DNA from: Sphingosinicella microcystinivorans
GTDB lineage: Bacteria; Pseudomonadota; Alphaproteobacteria; Sphingomonadales; Sphingomonadaceae
Assembly: GCF_003634215.1 (NCBI RefSeq)
Contig: NZ_RBWX01000007.1
Location: 1,040,945 to 1,104,944, forward strand
Direction of reading: 5' to 3'
Length of the DNA stretch: 64,000 nucleotides
Positions within the stretch are counted from its first letter, which is position 1, and each line of letters starts with the position of its first letter. The notes under the pieces are model-generated. The model made no database searches and was not told where the DNA came from. It saw nothing but the letters and a program-made list of their open reading frames with translations. The position numbers and the translations under genes were made by a program. Shown piece after piece: positions 16,003 to 25,111 of this stretch.

Positions 16003-17139
16003 ATGATCATCGGGGGACTCATCGCAAGCATATCGCTCGCCCTCATCGCCATCGGCGTGATGACGACGCTCGTCCCCTTGTACGCAACCGGCCTCGGCTT
16101 CACCCCCCACCATATCGGCTGGATCGCCGGCATCTATTACGTCGGCTTCCTCATCGGCCCCTGGCTCGCCCCGCCGCTGGTGCAGCGACTGGGCAGCGGA
16201 CGCGCGTTCGCCGTCGCCGCGCTCCTCGCGCTCGGCGGCATCATCGTGCTGCCGCTGTTCCCTGAACCCGCGGCATGGGCCGCGCTCCGCTTCGTCTCGG
16301 GCACGGGCTTCGCGCTGCTCTACATCCTCGCCGAAGCCGGCTTGAACGCCGAGGTCGACAACGCCGGGCGGGGGCGGCTGCTCTCGCTCTACATGATCGC
16401 GAGCAAGGCGGCGCTCATCACCGGCCAGTTCGTCGTCGGACTGCTCGGCGTGAGCGGCTGGGCGCCGTTCGTCGTGGCTTCGGCGGTGGTGGCGCTGGCC
16501 GCGATCATGCGGTTGAACATTCCAGTCGGCATTGCGCTCCCCGCCGCCGGCAGACTACGGCCGCTGCGCATGATCCGCGCTGCGCCCGTCGCGATGGCAG
16601 GCTGCGCCCTCTACGGGCTGGGGGAGGCCTCGCTCTACGCGCTGGGGCCGGTCTATGCGCGCGCGATCGGGATGAGCGTCGCCGAGGTCTCGACCTTCAT
16701 GACGGCGGTGCTGCTCGGCGCGGCGTTCGCGCAATGGCCGCTCGGCTGGCTCTCCGACCGCATCGACCGGCGGCGTGCGATCCTGATCGGCGCGGTCGGT
16801 ACGGTGATTGCGGGCTGCGCGCTTGGGCTTCCAGCGCGGCCGGGATTCGTCGTTGCGCTGGCCGGGGGCTTTGTAATCGGCGGCTGCCTGCTGCCACTCT
16901 ATGGCCTTCTCGTCGCGCTCGGTAACGATAGCGTCAGCCGGGAGGAGCGCGTGGAAATCGGCAGCGGGCTCGTCTTCGCTTATGCCGTCGGCGCGATGGT
17001 GGGGCCTCCCGTGGCGGCAGCGTTGATGGAGACGTCAACCCGCGGTCTGCCGCTGTGGCTTGCGGGGCTCTACGCAGTGCAAACGCTTGTGCTTCTAACA
17101 GCGCTGCGCCGGCGGATGCCGCTCGCCCAGCCGCTCTGA
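16003..17139 (+). CDS. MFS transporter
   Basis: A 378-residue inner-membrane carrier with about 12 helices (for example ISLALIAIGVMTTLVPLYAT and GFVVALAGGFVIGGCLLPLY). The cytoplasmic loop motif WLSDRIDRRRAI after helix 8 and the R-x-G-x-G-R-like loop RLGSGRAF are typical of the major facilitator superfamily (YcaD/UMF-like group). The start at 16003 is set by AGGA eight bases upstream. It lies 59 bases before the Rieske gene and divergent from the amidohydrolase, so it probably imports that pathway's substrate. The substrate is unknown. Confidence 0.88.
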   Translation: MIIGGLIASISLALIAIGVMTTLVPLYATGLGFTPHHIGWIAGIYYVGFLIGPWLAPPLVQRLGSGRAFAVAALLALGGIIVLPLFPEPAAWAALRFVSGTGFALLYILAEAGLNAEVDNAGRGRLLSLYMIASKAALITGQFVVGLLGVSGWAPFVVASAVVALAAIMRLNIPVGIALPAAGRLRPLRMIRAAPVAMAGCALYGLGEASLYALGPVYARAIGMSVAEVSTFMTAVLLGAAFAQWPLGWLSDRIDRRRAILIGAVGTVIAGCALGLPARPGFVVALAGGFVIGGCLLPLYGLLVALGNDSVSREERVEIGSGLVFAYAVGAMVGPPVAAALMETSTRGLPLWLAGLYAVQTLVLLTALRRRMPLAQPL

Positions 17140-17166
17140 AAGGACTTGTGAAGCAGGGCTTTCTGT

Positions 17167-17182
17167 TATACACTTGTCTAAT
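17167..17182. promoter_or_regulatory. Copy of the TATACAC-NN-GTC-N-AAT motif
   Basis: TATACACTTGTCTAAT lies 17 bases before the Rieske start. It matches the copy upstream of the MFS gene at 13 of 16 positions, at a similar distance from the start codon. Two copies in one module suggest a shared operator or alternative promoter element. Confidence 0.4.
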
Positions 17183-17198
17183 ATAAAGTGGAGGGTGG

Positions 17199-18386
17199 AT
17201 GGCGACCAAGGCGACAGCGACGATCCAGGCGGATCCCGACGCGGGATGGAGCCTGCCGGCGTGGACCTATTCGGACCCGGAGTTCTTCGCGGCTGAGATG
17301 CGGCGTGTTATCCGACCGTCGTGGCAGGTGGTGTGCCACCAGAGCGACGTGCCGAATGTCGGCGACTACCACACGCTCGAATATCTCGGCGAAAGTATCA
17401 TCGTGGTGCGCGGGCAGGACGGTGACGTCCGCGCTTTCACCAATGTCTGTCGTCACCGCGGGGCGCGGCTCGTCGACGGGCCTTCGGGCTGCGCGGTCGC
17501 CAAGAAGCTGACCTGCCCGTATCACGCCTGGTCGTTCGATCTTGAAGGCAAGCTCGTCGGCGTGCCGCTGAAACAGAGCTATCCGGGGCTCGACCAATCG
17601 AAGCACGGCCTCGTGCCCGTTGACCTCGACGTCTGGCGCGGGTTCATCTTCGTCCGTCTGGAAAACGATGGCGGGCCCTCCGTGGCCGAGATGATCGCGC
17701 CCTACGACCACGAGGTGGAGCCGTACCGCTTCGAAGATCTGCGCGCATTCGGTCGCGTCACGTTGCGGCCGCGCCACGTGAACTGGAAGAACGTGGGCGA
17801 CAATTATTCGGACGGGCTGCACATCCCCGTCGCGCACCCGGGCCTCACGCGCCTGATGGGGAGCGGCTACGGCGTGGAGGCGCAGGAGAACGTCGACAAG
17901 ATGTGGGGGCCGATCCGCGATCGGCTTTCCAACAACCCGTCCGAGCAGGCGTATCAGAAGTATTTGCCGCATGTGCCGTACCTGCCGGAGGAGCGGCAGA
18001 AACTGTGGACCTATTTCAAGCTGTGGCCGAACGTCGCCTTCGACATCTATCCCGATCAGGTCGATTTCATGCAGTGGCTGCCGGTGTCCCCGACCGAAAC
18101 ACTGATCCGCGAGATCAGCTATGCCGTGCCGGATGACCGCCGCGAAATGAAGGCTGCGCGCTATCTCAATTGGCGTATCAACCGGCAGGTGAATGCCGAG
18201 GACACCTGGCTGATCAGCCGCGTGCAGGATGGCATGGCATCGGAGAGCTTCAGGGTCGGGCCGCTCGCGGAGACGGAGGTCGCGCTCCGCAACTTCTGCC
18301 GCAAGATCCGCGCCCTGATCCCGGAAGCGCGCCAGCACCGTTCACCACCGCCGGGGTGGAGCCGGCGCCCGCACGCTGCGAACTGA
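17199..18386 (+). CDS. Rieske non-heme iron oxygenase, large subunit
   Basis: A 395-residue aromatic-ring-hydroxylating dioxygenase/choline-monooxygenase-like alpha subunit. The Rieske 2Fe-2S ligands are C84 and H86 (CRHRG) and C106 and H109 (CPYHAW). The mononuclear iron site is in NYSDGLHIPVAHPG (H208, H213, with nearby Asp). It would insert oxygen into, or oxidatively demethylate, an organic substrate using electrons from a reductase that is not encoded here. The start MATKATATIQ is preceded by GGAGGG. A 37-base gap leads to the FAD enzyme at 18424, likely the same operon. Confidence 0.92.
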   Translation: MATKATATIQADPDAGWSLPAWTYSDPEFFAAEMRRVIRPSWQVVCHQSDVPNVGDYHTLEYLGESIIVVRGQDGDVRAFTNVCRHRGARLVDGPSGCAVAKKLTCPYHAWSFDLEGKLVGVPLKQSYPGLDQSKHGLVPVDLDVWRGFIFVRLENDGGPSVAEMIAPYDHEVEPYRFEDLRAFGRVTLRPRHVNWKNVGDNYSDGLHIPVAHPGLTRLMGSGYGVEAQENVDKMWGPIRDRLSNNPSEQAYQKYLPHVPYLPEERQKLWTYFKLWPNVAFDIYPDQVDFMQWLPVSPTETLIREISYAVPDDRREMKAARYLNWRINRQVNAEDTWLISRVQDGMASESFRVGPLAETEVALRNFCRKIRALIPEARQHRSPPPGWSRRPHAAN

Positions 18387-18423
18387 AAACACAAAAGAAA
18401 CAAAAAAATACAGGGGTGCTGTC

Positions 18424-20034
18424 ATGACCAAACGCTATGACGCCGTGATTATCGGCGGCGGCCACAACGGCCTTGTTTGCGCCTTCTATCTCGCGCGGGC
18501 GGGCCTGAAGGTGCGTATGCTCGAACGCCGCGATGTGATCGGCGGTGCCGCCGTTACCGAGGAGTTCCACCCGGGCTTCCGCAATTCGGTGGCGAGCTAC
18601 ACGGTGAGCCTGCTTAATCCCAAGGTGATCGCCGACATGCGGCTTGCGGACCACGGTTACCGCGTGATCGAGCGGCCGGTTTCCAACTTCCTGCCGCAGG
18701 ACGATGGCCGCTATCTGATGCTGGGCGGCGGGCTGGAGCGCACGCAGGCCGAGTTCTGCAAGTTTTCGAACCGCGACGCAGACGTGCTGCCGCAATATTA
18801 CGACGCGCTGGAAACGGTGGCCGACGTGCTGCGCGACTTGTCGCTCAAGGCGCCGCCCAACGTCGGCGACGGCGTGAAGACGCTGGTCGATGCCGCGCGG
18901 CAGGGGCGCCGCCTTGCCGGATTGCCCATCGAGAAGCAGCGCGACGTGCTCGACCTGTTCGTGAAATCGGCGCGCACCTTCCTCGACAGCTGGTTCGAGA
19001 GCGAAGCGGTGAAGGCAGCGTTCGGCTTCGACGCGGTGGTCGGCAATTACGCGAGCCCCGACACGCCGGGTTCTGCCTATGTGCTGCTCCATCACGTGTT
19101 CGGCGAGGTGAACGGCAAGAAGGGCGCATGGGGCCACAGCATCGGCGGCATGGGCAAGATCACCGAGATCATGGCGAAGGTCTGCCGCGACCTCGGCGTC
19201 GAGATCAGCCTGGAAAGCCCGGTCGAAAAGGTGCTGGTGGACGGCGGCAAGGCTGTCGGCGTGCGCCTTGTCGGTGGCGAGGAGGTCGCGGCGGAGCGCG
19301 TGATCGCCAACGTCGGGCCAAAGCTCCTTTACGATCGCATGATCGACGCGGCGGACCTTCCGGCGGACTTCGCACGCCGCATCCGCGCCTTCAAGGCGGG
19401 ATCGGGAACGTTCCGCATGAACGTGGCGCTATCGGAACTGCCGCGCTTTTCGAGTCTACCCGAGCCGGGTGAGCATCTGCAGAGCGGCATCATCATCGCG
19501 CCGACGCTGGATTACATGGACCGCGCTTTCCTCGATGCGAAGCAATACGGCATGTCGAAGCGGCCCATCGTGGAAATGCTCATCCCTTCGATCGTCGACG
19601 ACAGTCTCGCCCCCCCGGGTCAACACGTGGCGAGCCTGTTCTGCCAGCAGTTCGCGCCCGAGCTTCCGGATGGAAGAAGCTGGGACGACGAGCGCGAAAC
19701 CGCGGCGGACGTGATCATCGACACGGTCGAGGCGTATGCGCCGGGCTTCAAGGCCTCGGTGATCGCGCGGCAGATCCATTCGCCGCTCGATCTCGAACGC
19801 AAGTTCGGCCTTATCGGCGGGGACATCATGCACGGCCACATGTCGCTCGACCAACTCTGGTCCGCGCGGCCGATGCTCGGGCATGGCGCGTACAGGGGAC
19901 CGCTAAAGGGCCTCTACATGTGCGGTGCGGGCACGCATCCAGGCGGCGGCGTAACCGGCGCGCCGGGACACAATGCGGCGCGCGAGATTCTGGCGGATGG
20001 GACGTTCCTCGGCAAGCTGCTCAGGCGCGCCTAA
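18424..20034 (+). CDS. FAD-dependent oxidoreductase, phytoene-desaturase/PYROXD2-like
   Basis: A 536-residue flavoprotein. The N-terminal dinucleotide-binding fold VIIGGGHNGLVCAFYLARAG and LERRDVIGGAAVTEEFHPG binds FAD. The C-terminal GLYMCGAGTHPGGGVTGAPG is the second FAD contact of amine-oxidase/carotenoid-desaturase proteins. There are no crt neighbours, so carotenoid synthesis is unlikely; pairing with the Rieske oxygenase points to catabolic oxidation of the same substrate. Its TAA overlaps the TAG of convergent mtgA (CTAA at 20031-20034). Confidence 0.9.
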   Translation: MTKRYDAVIIGGGHNGLVCAFYLARAGLKVRMLERRDVIGGAAVTEEFHPGFRNSVASYTVSLLNPKVIADMRLADHGYRVIERPVSNFLPQDDGRYLMLGGGLERTQAEFCKFSNRDADVLPQYYDALETVADVLRDLSLKAPPNVGDGVKTLVDAARQGRRLAGLPIEKQRDVLDLFVKSARTFLDSWFESEAVKAAFGFDAVVGNYASPDTPGSAYVLLHHVFGEVNGKKGAWGHSIGGMGKITEIMAKVCRDLGVEISLESPVEKVLVDGGKAVGVRLVGGEEVAAERVIANVGPKLLYDRMIDAADLPADFARRIRAFKAGSGTFRMNVALSELPRFSSLPEPGEHLQSGIIIAPTLDYMDRAFLDAKQYGMSKRPIVEMLIPSIVDDSLAPPGQHVASLFCQQFAPELPDGRSWDDERETAADVIIDTVEAYAPGFKASVIARQIHSPLDLERKFGLIGGDIMHGHMSLDQLWSARPMLGHGAYRGPLKGLYMCGAGTHPGGGVTGAPGHNAAREILADGTFLGKLLRRA

Positions 20035-20735
20035 AGGCCCAGACAGGCGTCAAAACCCTCATTGTCCACGACCCGCGTCCACCGCTCGATGCGCTTCGCG
20101 TAGCGGGCCGTGTAGCCGCGCGGGTTGCGGGCGTCGCGCTTGATGGGCGAGGGGAGCACGGCGACGAGCCGCGCGGCCTCGCGACGTGTCAGCGACTTTG
20201 CGCTCTTGTCGAAATAGTGTTGCGCTGCCGCTTCGGCGCCATAAACGCCGATGCCGAATTCGGCAACGTTCAGATAGACTTCCATGATCCGCTTCTTGTC
20301 CCACATCAACTCGATGAGGACGGTGAAATAGGCCTCCAGTCCCTTGCGCAACCAGGAACGGCCCGGCCACAGGAAGGCGTTCTTCGCGACCTGCTGGCTG
20401 ACCGTGGAGCCGCCGCGCAGCTTCCGCCCTTCGGCGTTCGCCTCCATCGCCTTGCTGATCGCCTCGGTATCAAAGCCGAAGTGCGAGCAGAACTTGCCGT
20501 CTTCGCCTGCGATGACGGCGCGCGGGAGATCGGGATCGATGTTCGAAAACGACGTCCAGTCGCGCCTCACGTCCTTACCGGCGATGAAGTCCTTCGCCAT
20601 CGGCACGGTGAACGGCACGGGTACGAAGCGGTAGAGCAGCACCCACAGAAGGGTGAAGGCAATCAATATGAGCAGCGGCCGGACGATGAACCGGACCACC
20701 CACGATGATTTGCCCCGTCTTGCCCCTCTAGCCAC
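20031..20735 (-). CDS. mtgA: Monofunctional peptidoglycan glycosyltransferase MtgA
   Basis: A 234-residue GT51 enzyme that polymerises lipid II into glycan strands. One N-terminal membrane anchor (about 15-36, FIVRPLLILIAFTLLWVLL) is followed by the catalytic motif AGEDGKFCSHFGFD (catalytic E78), GGSTVSQQVAKNAFLW and KRIMEVYLNVAEFGIGVYG. The transpeptidase domain of class A PBPs is absent, as expected for MtgA. The start is GTG (MARGARRG...). It is divergent from the L,D-transpeptidase gene at 20801, another cell-wall gene. Confidence 0.96.
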   Translation of the reverse strand: MARGARRGKSSWVVRFIVRPLLILIAFTLLWVLLYRFVPVPFTVPMAKDFIAGKDVRRDWTSFSNIDPDLPRAVIAGEDGKFCSHFGFDTEAISKAMEANAEGRKLRGGSTVSQQVAKNAFLWPGRSWLRKGLEAYFTVLIELMWDKKRIMEVYLNVAEFGIGVYGAEAAAQHYFDKSAKSLTRREAARLVAVLPSPIKRDARNPRGYTARYAKRIERWTRVVDNEGFDACLGL

Positions 20736-20800
20736 GGATCGTCTCTAGCGTGCGGAGCATTTGTGCTGCAACGGTGCGCTGAGAGATTCGGGAGAATTTG

Positions 20801-21772
20801 ATGCGTTATCCGTTGCTCACGGCACTTGCTCTCGTCCTTGCGGTGCCCGCGGCAGCGCAGGGCGCGAAGGAGTCGATGCCGATCTCGACGCCCGTGGAGG
20901 CGCTGAAGCCGGGCGAGTGGGTGTGGTACGATGCCGTGGCGCCGGAAGGCCCTTCCATGCTGATCGTCAACCTTTCGACGCAGCGGGCACAGCTCTACCG
21001 GAACGGCGTGCGGATCGGCGTCACCACGGTTTCCACCGGCAAGAAGGGCAAGGCGACGCCCACAGGCATCTTCACGATCCTTCAGAAGAAGAAGGAGCAT
21101 TACTCCAACCTCTATAACAGTGCGCCCATGCCTTACATGCAGCGGCTGACCTGGGACGGGATAGCGCTCCATGCCGGAAACCTGCCGGGCTATCCGGCTT
21201 CGCACGGCTGCATCCGCATGCCGATGGCATTTGCCCAGAAGCTCTACGGCGCGACCAGCCTCGGCATGACTGTCATCATCGCCGACGACAAGACGGACAC
21301 GACCTACATCCGCGATGCGGGCATGTTCCTGCCCATTGACCCGACGGCTTCGACCGATCTTGAGGACATGCGATACCGCTGGCAGCCTGAAAAATCGCCT
21401 GAAGGTCCCGTGACCATCCTCGTCAGCCGCGCAGACAGCCAGATCGTGGTGCTGCGGAACGGCAAGGAAATCGGCCGATCGAAGGTGCGCTTCCCCGAAG
21501 GCGCGATCGGTACGCACGCCATCACGCTCGCCGCCGTGGAAAACGGCATCGAACGCTGGCAATACATCGAACTTCCGGGATCAGGCGATGTGAGCGGCGC
21601 GCCGTTCGATCGTGCACAGTTCGCCAGCATCGGCATGCCGCGCCAGTTCCGCCTCGACGTGCGTTCGGTTTTGGTACCCGGCACGACGATTTACGGAACG
21701 GACGACCCCATCGTGAAGTCGAAGACAGGCAAAACGCTGACCGTAATCAAGGATTCCAGCCAGCCTGAATAG
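20801..21772 (+). CDS. Exported L,D-transpeptidase (YkuD domain)
   Basis: A 323-residue periplasmic enzyme that makes 3-3 peptidoglycan crosslinks or attaches proteins to peptidoglycan. The signal peptide is MRYPLLTALALVLAVPAAAQ. The YkuD domain (about 52-165) contains IALHAGNLPGYPASHGCIRM with the catalytic C137 and H135. A second region (about 200-320) has a YkuD-like beginning (VTILVSRADSQIVVLRNG) without a cysteine motif and may be a degenerate repeat. The ATG at 20801 has GGAGA five bases upstream; the TTG just before it is less likely. Confidence 0.93.
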   Translation: MRYPLLTALALVLAVPAAAQGAKESMPISTPVEALKPGEWVWYDAVAPEGPSMLIVNLSTQRAQLYRNGVRIGVTTVSTGKKGKATPTGIFTILQKKKEHYSNLYNSAPMPYMQRLTWDGIALHAGNLPGYPASHGCIRMPMAFAQKLYGATSLGMTVIIADDKTDTTYIRDAGMFLPIDPTASTDLEDMRYRWQPEKSPEGPVTILVSRADSQIVVLRNGKEIGRSKVRFPEGAIGTHAITLAAVENGIERWQYIELPGSGDVSGAPFDRAQFASIGMPRQFRLDVRSVLVPGTTIYGTDDPIVKSKTGKTLTVIKDSSQPE

Positions 21773-21775
21773 CGT

Positions 21776-22684
21776 TTACGCGTCTTCGAGCAGATGGCGG
21801 TCCGAAGCGAGCTTCCGGATTGCCTTTTGCAGCTTTTCGAAGGCGCGCACCTCGATCTGCCGCACGCGCTCGCGGCTGATGTCGTATTCCTGGCTGAGTT
21901 CTTCGAGCGTTTTCGGCTCCTCGGCGAGCCGGCGCTCGGTGAGGATGTGACGCTCGCGCTCGTTGAGCACGGCCATAGCCTCTGCGAGCAGCGCGGCGCG
22001 CAGGCTGCTTTCCTCGCGCTCGGCAACGATCTCGTCCTGAATCGGACCTTCGTCGGTCAGCCAGTCCTGCCACTGGCTATCGCCTTCGGTGTCGGCGCGA
22101 AGCGGCGCATTCAGGCTGGCATCGCCGCCCATCGACATGCGGCGATTCATCGAGATGACCTCGTCAGCCGTCACGTTGAGGTCGTGTGCGATTTTTTCGA
22201 CCACTTCCGGCTTCAGGTCGCCTTCCTCGAGCGCGCCGATCTGGCTCTTCATGCGCCGGAGGTTGAAAAACAGCTTCTTCTGCGCCGCCGTGGTGCCGAT
22301 CTTCACGAGGCTCCACGAGCGCAGGATGAACTCCTGAATGGAGGCCCTGATCCACCACATCGCATAGGTCGCGAGACGGAAGCCTTTGTCCGGCTCGAAC
22401 TTCTTCACGCCCTGCATGAGGCCGATGTTGCCCTCTGCGATCAGCTCGCTGACCGGCAGACCGTAGCCGCGATAGCCCATGGCGATCTTGGAAACGAGAC
22501 GGAGGTGGCTCGTCACCAGCCGGTGCGCTGCCTCGGTATCCTGATGCTCGCGCCAGCGCTTCGCCAGCATGAACTCTTCCTCAGGCGCAAGGATCGGAAA
22601 CTTGCGGATTTCCGAGAGATAGCGGTTCAGCGACGCTTCGCCGCCGAGGGCGGGAATTGTGGCGGGGACTTTGGCTTCGGCCAT
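21776..22684 (-). CDS. rpoH: RNA polymerase sigma-32 factor RpoH
   Basis: A 302-residue heat-shock sigma factor. Region 2 includes SHLRLVSKIAMGYRGYGLP, LIAEGNIGLMQGVKKFEPDK and the -10-binding FRLATYAMWWIRASIQEFIL. The RpoH box is read in SWSLVKIGTTAAQKKLFFNL. Region 4 ends with ELSQEYDISRERVRQIEVRA. It directs transcription of chaperone and protease genes. The stop lies three bases from that of the convergent L,D-transpeptidase. RluD is upstream on the same strand, 48 bases away. Confidence 0.97.
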   Translation of the reverse strand: MAEAKVPATIPALGGEASLNRYLSEIRKFPILAPEEEFMLAKRWREHQDTEAAHRLVTSHLRLVSKIAMGYRGYGLPVSELIAEGNIGLMQGVKKFEPDKGFRLATYAMWWIRASIQEFILRSWSLVKIGTTAAQKKLFFNLRRMKSQIGALEEGDLKPEVVEKIAHDLNVTADEVISMNRRMSMGGDASLNAPLRADTEGDSQWQDWLTDEGPIQDEIVAEREESSLRAALLAEAMAVLNERERHILTERRLAEEPKTLEELSQEYDISRERVRQIEVRAFEKLQKAIRKLASDRHLLEDA

Positions 22685-22732
22685 GGTTGCGACTTTCGCT
22701 TGGATAAGGATTTTTTGGGTGGCGCGCGGAAT

Positions 22733-23683
22733 TCAAACGGCAAGCGCCTCTATGAGTTCCTGAATATCAGACGGGACGGGGCTTTCGAAAGTGAGATTTT
22801 CTTGGGTGCGCGGATGCACAAATTGCAGCGACCGGGCATGGAGGGCCTGCCTGCCGAAACCGAGCGATTTAAGGAGATCGCGGTGACTTGCGCGTGTGCG
22901 CCCATAAAGTGGGTCCCCCAATAACGCATGTCCGCTTGACGCCATATGAACGCGAACCTGGTGCGTGCGGCCTGTTTCGAGCCTGCATTCGACGAGCGCG
23001 GCGTCCTTCAGCGGCTGGAGCGTGCGGTAGTGGGTGACCGCGTGCTTGCCCTTGCCGGGAGAAACGATGTCCATCTTTTTCCGGTGCACCGGGTGACGGC
23101 CGATGGCACCTTCTATTCGACCGGCGGGGGGCGAGGGTCGACCGGCGACGACGGCGAGATAGCGACGACCGATACTGTGCGTGGCGAACTGTTTGGCGAG
23201 CCCCTCGTGGGCGAGGTCTGTTTTGGCCACGACGAGCAGCCCGGAGGTGTCTTTGTCTATGCGGTGGACGATGCCGGGGCGCGCGACGCCGCCGATACCG
23301 GAGAGTCCGCCGGCGCAGTGGTGGAGGAGGGCGTTCACGAGCGTGCCGTCCGGGTTGCCGGCAGCCGGGTGGACGACGAGGCCCGCGGGCTTGTCGACGA
23401 CGAGGAGGTCGGCGTCTTCGTAGACGATGCTGAGCGGGATCTGCTGGGCCTCCGCGGTGGCGGGGGCGGCTTCGGGAACCGAGACGCTCACCTCTTCGCC
23501 GCCGACGACCTTAAGCGAGGGCGTGGGGCGCTTGCCCGCGAGCGTGACCGCGCCTTCCAGCATCAGCGCCTTCAGCCGCTCGCGCGAAAGGCTGGGCAGG
23601 GCATCGGCGAGCGCGCGGTCGAGCCGCTGCCCGGCAGCCTCGGCCGGAAGAATGACGCTTATGTTCGACTTGCCCCCGCTCAT
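22733..23683 (-). CDS. rluD: RluD-type ribosomal large-subunit pseudouridine synthase
   Basis: A 316-residue RNA-modifying enzyme that converts uridines in helix 69 of 23S rRNA to pseudouridine. An N-terminal S4 domain (about 16-75) precedes the RluA catalytic domain with VVDKPAGLVVHPAAGN and HRIDKDTSGLLVVAKTD, where D143 is the catalytic aspartate; LETGRTHQVRVH and LLGDPLYG follow. The ATG at 23683 (MSGGKSN...) is chosen to match the normal family length; no strong ribosome site is seen. It is divergent from the JAMM peptidase, with only 17 bases between starts. Confidence 0.95.
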   Translation of the reverse strand: MSGGKSNISVILPAEAAGQRLDRALADALPSLSRERLKALMLEGAVTLAGKRPTPSLKVVGGEEVSVSVPEAAPATAEAQQIPLSIVYEDADLLVVDKPAGLVVHPAAGNPDGTLVNALLHHCAGGLSGIGGVARPGIVHRIDKDTSGLLVVAKTDLAHEGLAKQFATHSIGRRYLAVVAGRPSPPAGRIEGAIGRHPVHRKKMDIVSPGKGKHAVTHYRTLQPLKDAALVECRLETGRTHQVRVHMASSGHALLGDPLYGRTRASHRDLLKSLGFGRQALHARSLQFVHPRTQENLTFESPVPSDIQELIEALAV

Positions 23684-23700
23684 TGGATAGCGATGTTGGC

Positions 23701-24105
23701 ATGATGCTTCGAATTGCAAGGCGGACGCTTGCGGAAATTCGCGCCGACTGCACCGCGCGCGCACCCGAAGAAGCCTGCGGGCTGCTGCTGGGGGCAGGCG
23801 GCACGGTCGATAGCAGCCTTGCGGCCAGGAACGTGGCGGACGAACGCGTGCGGCATTTCGAGATCGATCCCGCCGCGCTTTTCAGTGCCCACCGCGGCGC
23901 GCGGAGCGGCGGCCCGGCGATCCTGGGGTGCTATCATTCGCATCCGTCAGCGCCCGCGGTTCCATCGCGTCTCGACGCCGAACGCGCGCTCGATGCGGGG
24001 TGGGTTTGGCTCATCCTTGGTCAGGACGGCGAAAAAGCCTACCGTGTCGTCGCAAACGGCCCCATACACGGGCGGTTCGAAGCGGTGGGCATTGAAATAA
24101 TCTGA
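23701..24105 (+). CDS. JAMM/Mov34 (M67) metallopeptidase
   Basis: A 134-residue zinc peptidase-like protein. The JAMM motif is complete: EEACGLLL supplies the catalytic Glu and YHSHPSAPAVPSRLD gives H-x-H-x7-S-x2-D. Bacterial stand-alone JAMM proteins process ubiquitin-like or sulfur-carrier proteins in some pathways, but there is no sulfur-carrier gene here. The start may be 23701 or the adjacent ATG at 23704. The short gap to rluD leaves almost no room for separate promoters. Confidence 0.87.
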   Translation: MMLRIARRTLAEIRADCTARAPEEACGLLLGAGGTVDSSLAARNVADERVRHFEIDPAALFSAHRGARSGGPAILGCYHSHPSAPAVPSRLDAERALDAGWVWLILGQDGEKAYRVVANGPIHGRFEAVGIEII

Positions 24106-24115
24106 GGGGCAGGCG

Positions 24116-24352
24116 TTGGCGCGCGGGGAAGTCAAATGGTTCAATCGCAAGAAAGGCTTTGGTTTCATCCGGCCTGATGTCGGCACGCGCGATGTATTCG
24201 TACATGTTTCGGCTCTGCATCAATCGAACATCACCTCGCTTGAGGATGGCCAGCTTGTCGAATTCGAACTGACACAACTTGCGGACGGCCGCACATCGGC
24301 GATGGGCGTGCGAATTATCGAAGCCTCTTCGGACGAATCCGCCGCGCTTTGA
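24116..24352 (+). CDS. Cold-shock-domain protein (TTG start)
   Basis: A 78-residue CspA-like RNA-binding protein with both RNP motifs visible (KKGFGFIRPD and DVFVHVSAL). It acts as an RNA chaperone or antiterminator. The only suitable start is TTG (MARGEVKWF...), with GAGGGG upstream; a methionine appears only near the C-terminus. It follows the JAMM gene by 10 bases and may be co-transcribed. Confidence 0.93.
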   Translation: MARGEVKWFNRKKGFGFIRPDVGTRDVFVHVSALHQSNITSLEDGQLVEFELTQLADGRTSAMGVRIIEASSDESAAL

Positions 24353-24418
24353 GCGCTTGCGCGGGGGGCTGCGACCGATTAGGCGGGAAGAAAGACCCCG
24401 GAGGGAGCGGCAAAAAAC

Positions 24419-25054
24419 ATGAATTCGGCCGATTTTGCGAGCCTGTTGTGCTCCCGGCTTTGCCACGATCTCGTCGGGCCCGTGGGCGCGCTTTACAACG
24501 GCGTCGAACTGCTGGTCGACGAGCACGATCCCGAAATGCGTGCGCGCTGCATGGAGCTGCTTTCCGACAGCGCGCGGCAGACCGCGAACAAGCTGAAATT
24601 CTTCCGGCTCGCCTTTGGCGCCGCGGGCGGCTTCGGTGATCAGGTCGACACGCGCGAGGCGCAGGCGGCCCTGGAAGGGCTGTTCGGCGCGGAACGCCGC
24701 GTGGCGGTGCAGTGGATGATCGGCAACCCGGCGCTGCCCAAGGACGCGGTGAAGCTGCTGCTCAACCTCGCGATGATCGCCGGGGATGCGCTGCTGCGCG
24801 GCGGCGAGCTTCGGGTCGCGGCAGAGCAGACGGGCGAAGGCGTGGAGCTTGCGGTGCGCGCGGAAGGCCCGCGGATGCTGCTCGATCCCGAACTGCGCGC
24901 TGCGCTCAGCGGCGAAACCCCTGTCGCGCAGCTCACACCGCGGGCGGCTGCGGCCTATCTCGTCCATCTGCTGCTCACGGAAACCGGCAGCAGCCTCCAG
25001 ATTTCCGAGCCTGACGAAGGCGTTCTCGTTTTCGGGACGCGTCTCGCCGTTTAG
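24419..25054 (+). CDS. chpT: Histidine phosphotransferase ChpT
   Basis: A 211-residue dimeric phosphotransferase that passes phosphoryl groups from CckA to CtrA and CpdR. The phospho-acceptor is H16 in LCSRLCHDLVGPVGALYNGVE. The C-terminal half is a degenerate histidine-kinase ATPase fold without the nucleotide-binding motifs, as in known ChpT. It directly precedes the chemotaxis operon (57 bases), linking the cell-cycle relay with motility control. A single TTAACC lies in that gap. Confidence 0.93.
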   Translation: MNSADFASLLCSRLCHDLVGPVGALYNGVELLVDEHDPEMRARCMELLSDSARQTANKLKFFRLAFGAAGGFGDQVDTREAQAALEGLFGAERRVAVQWMIGNPALPKDAVKLLLNLAMIAGDALLRGGELRVAAEQTGEGVELAVRAEGPRMLLDPELRAALSGETPVAQLTPRAAAAYLVHLLLTETGSSLQISEPDEGVLVFGTRLAV

Positions 25055-25111
25055 CGCGGCATTAACCACTTCCGGTCAAGGTGGCGCGGCGCGCATAGAC
25101 CGGGATGGAAC

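Noticed and set aside
18424-20034. Carotenoid biosynthesis gene (phytoene desaturase)
   Set aside because: The fold matches, but no other carotenoid gene is near and the gene is paired with a Rieske oxygenase.
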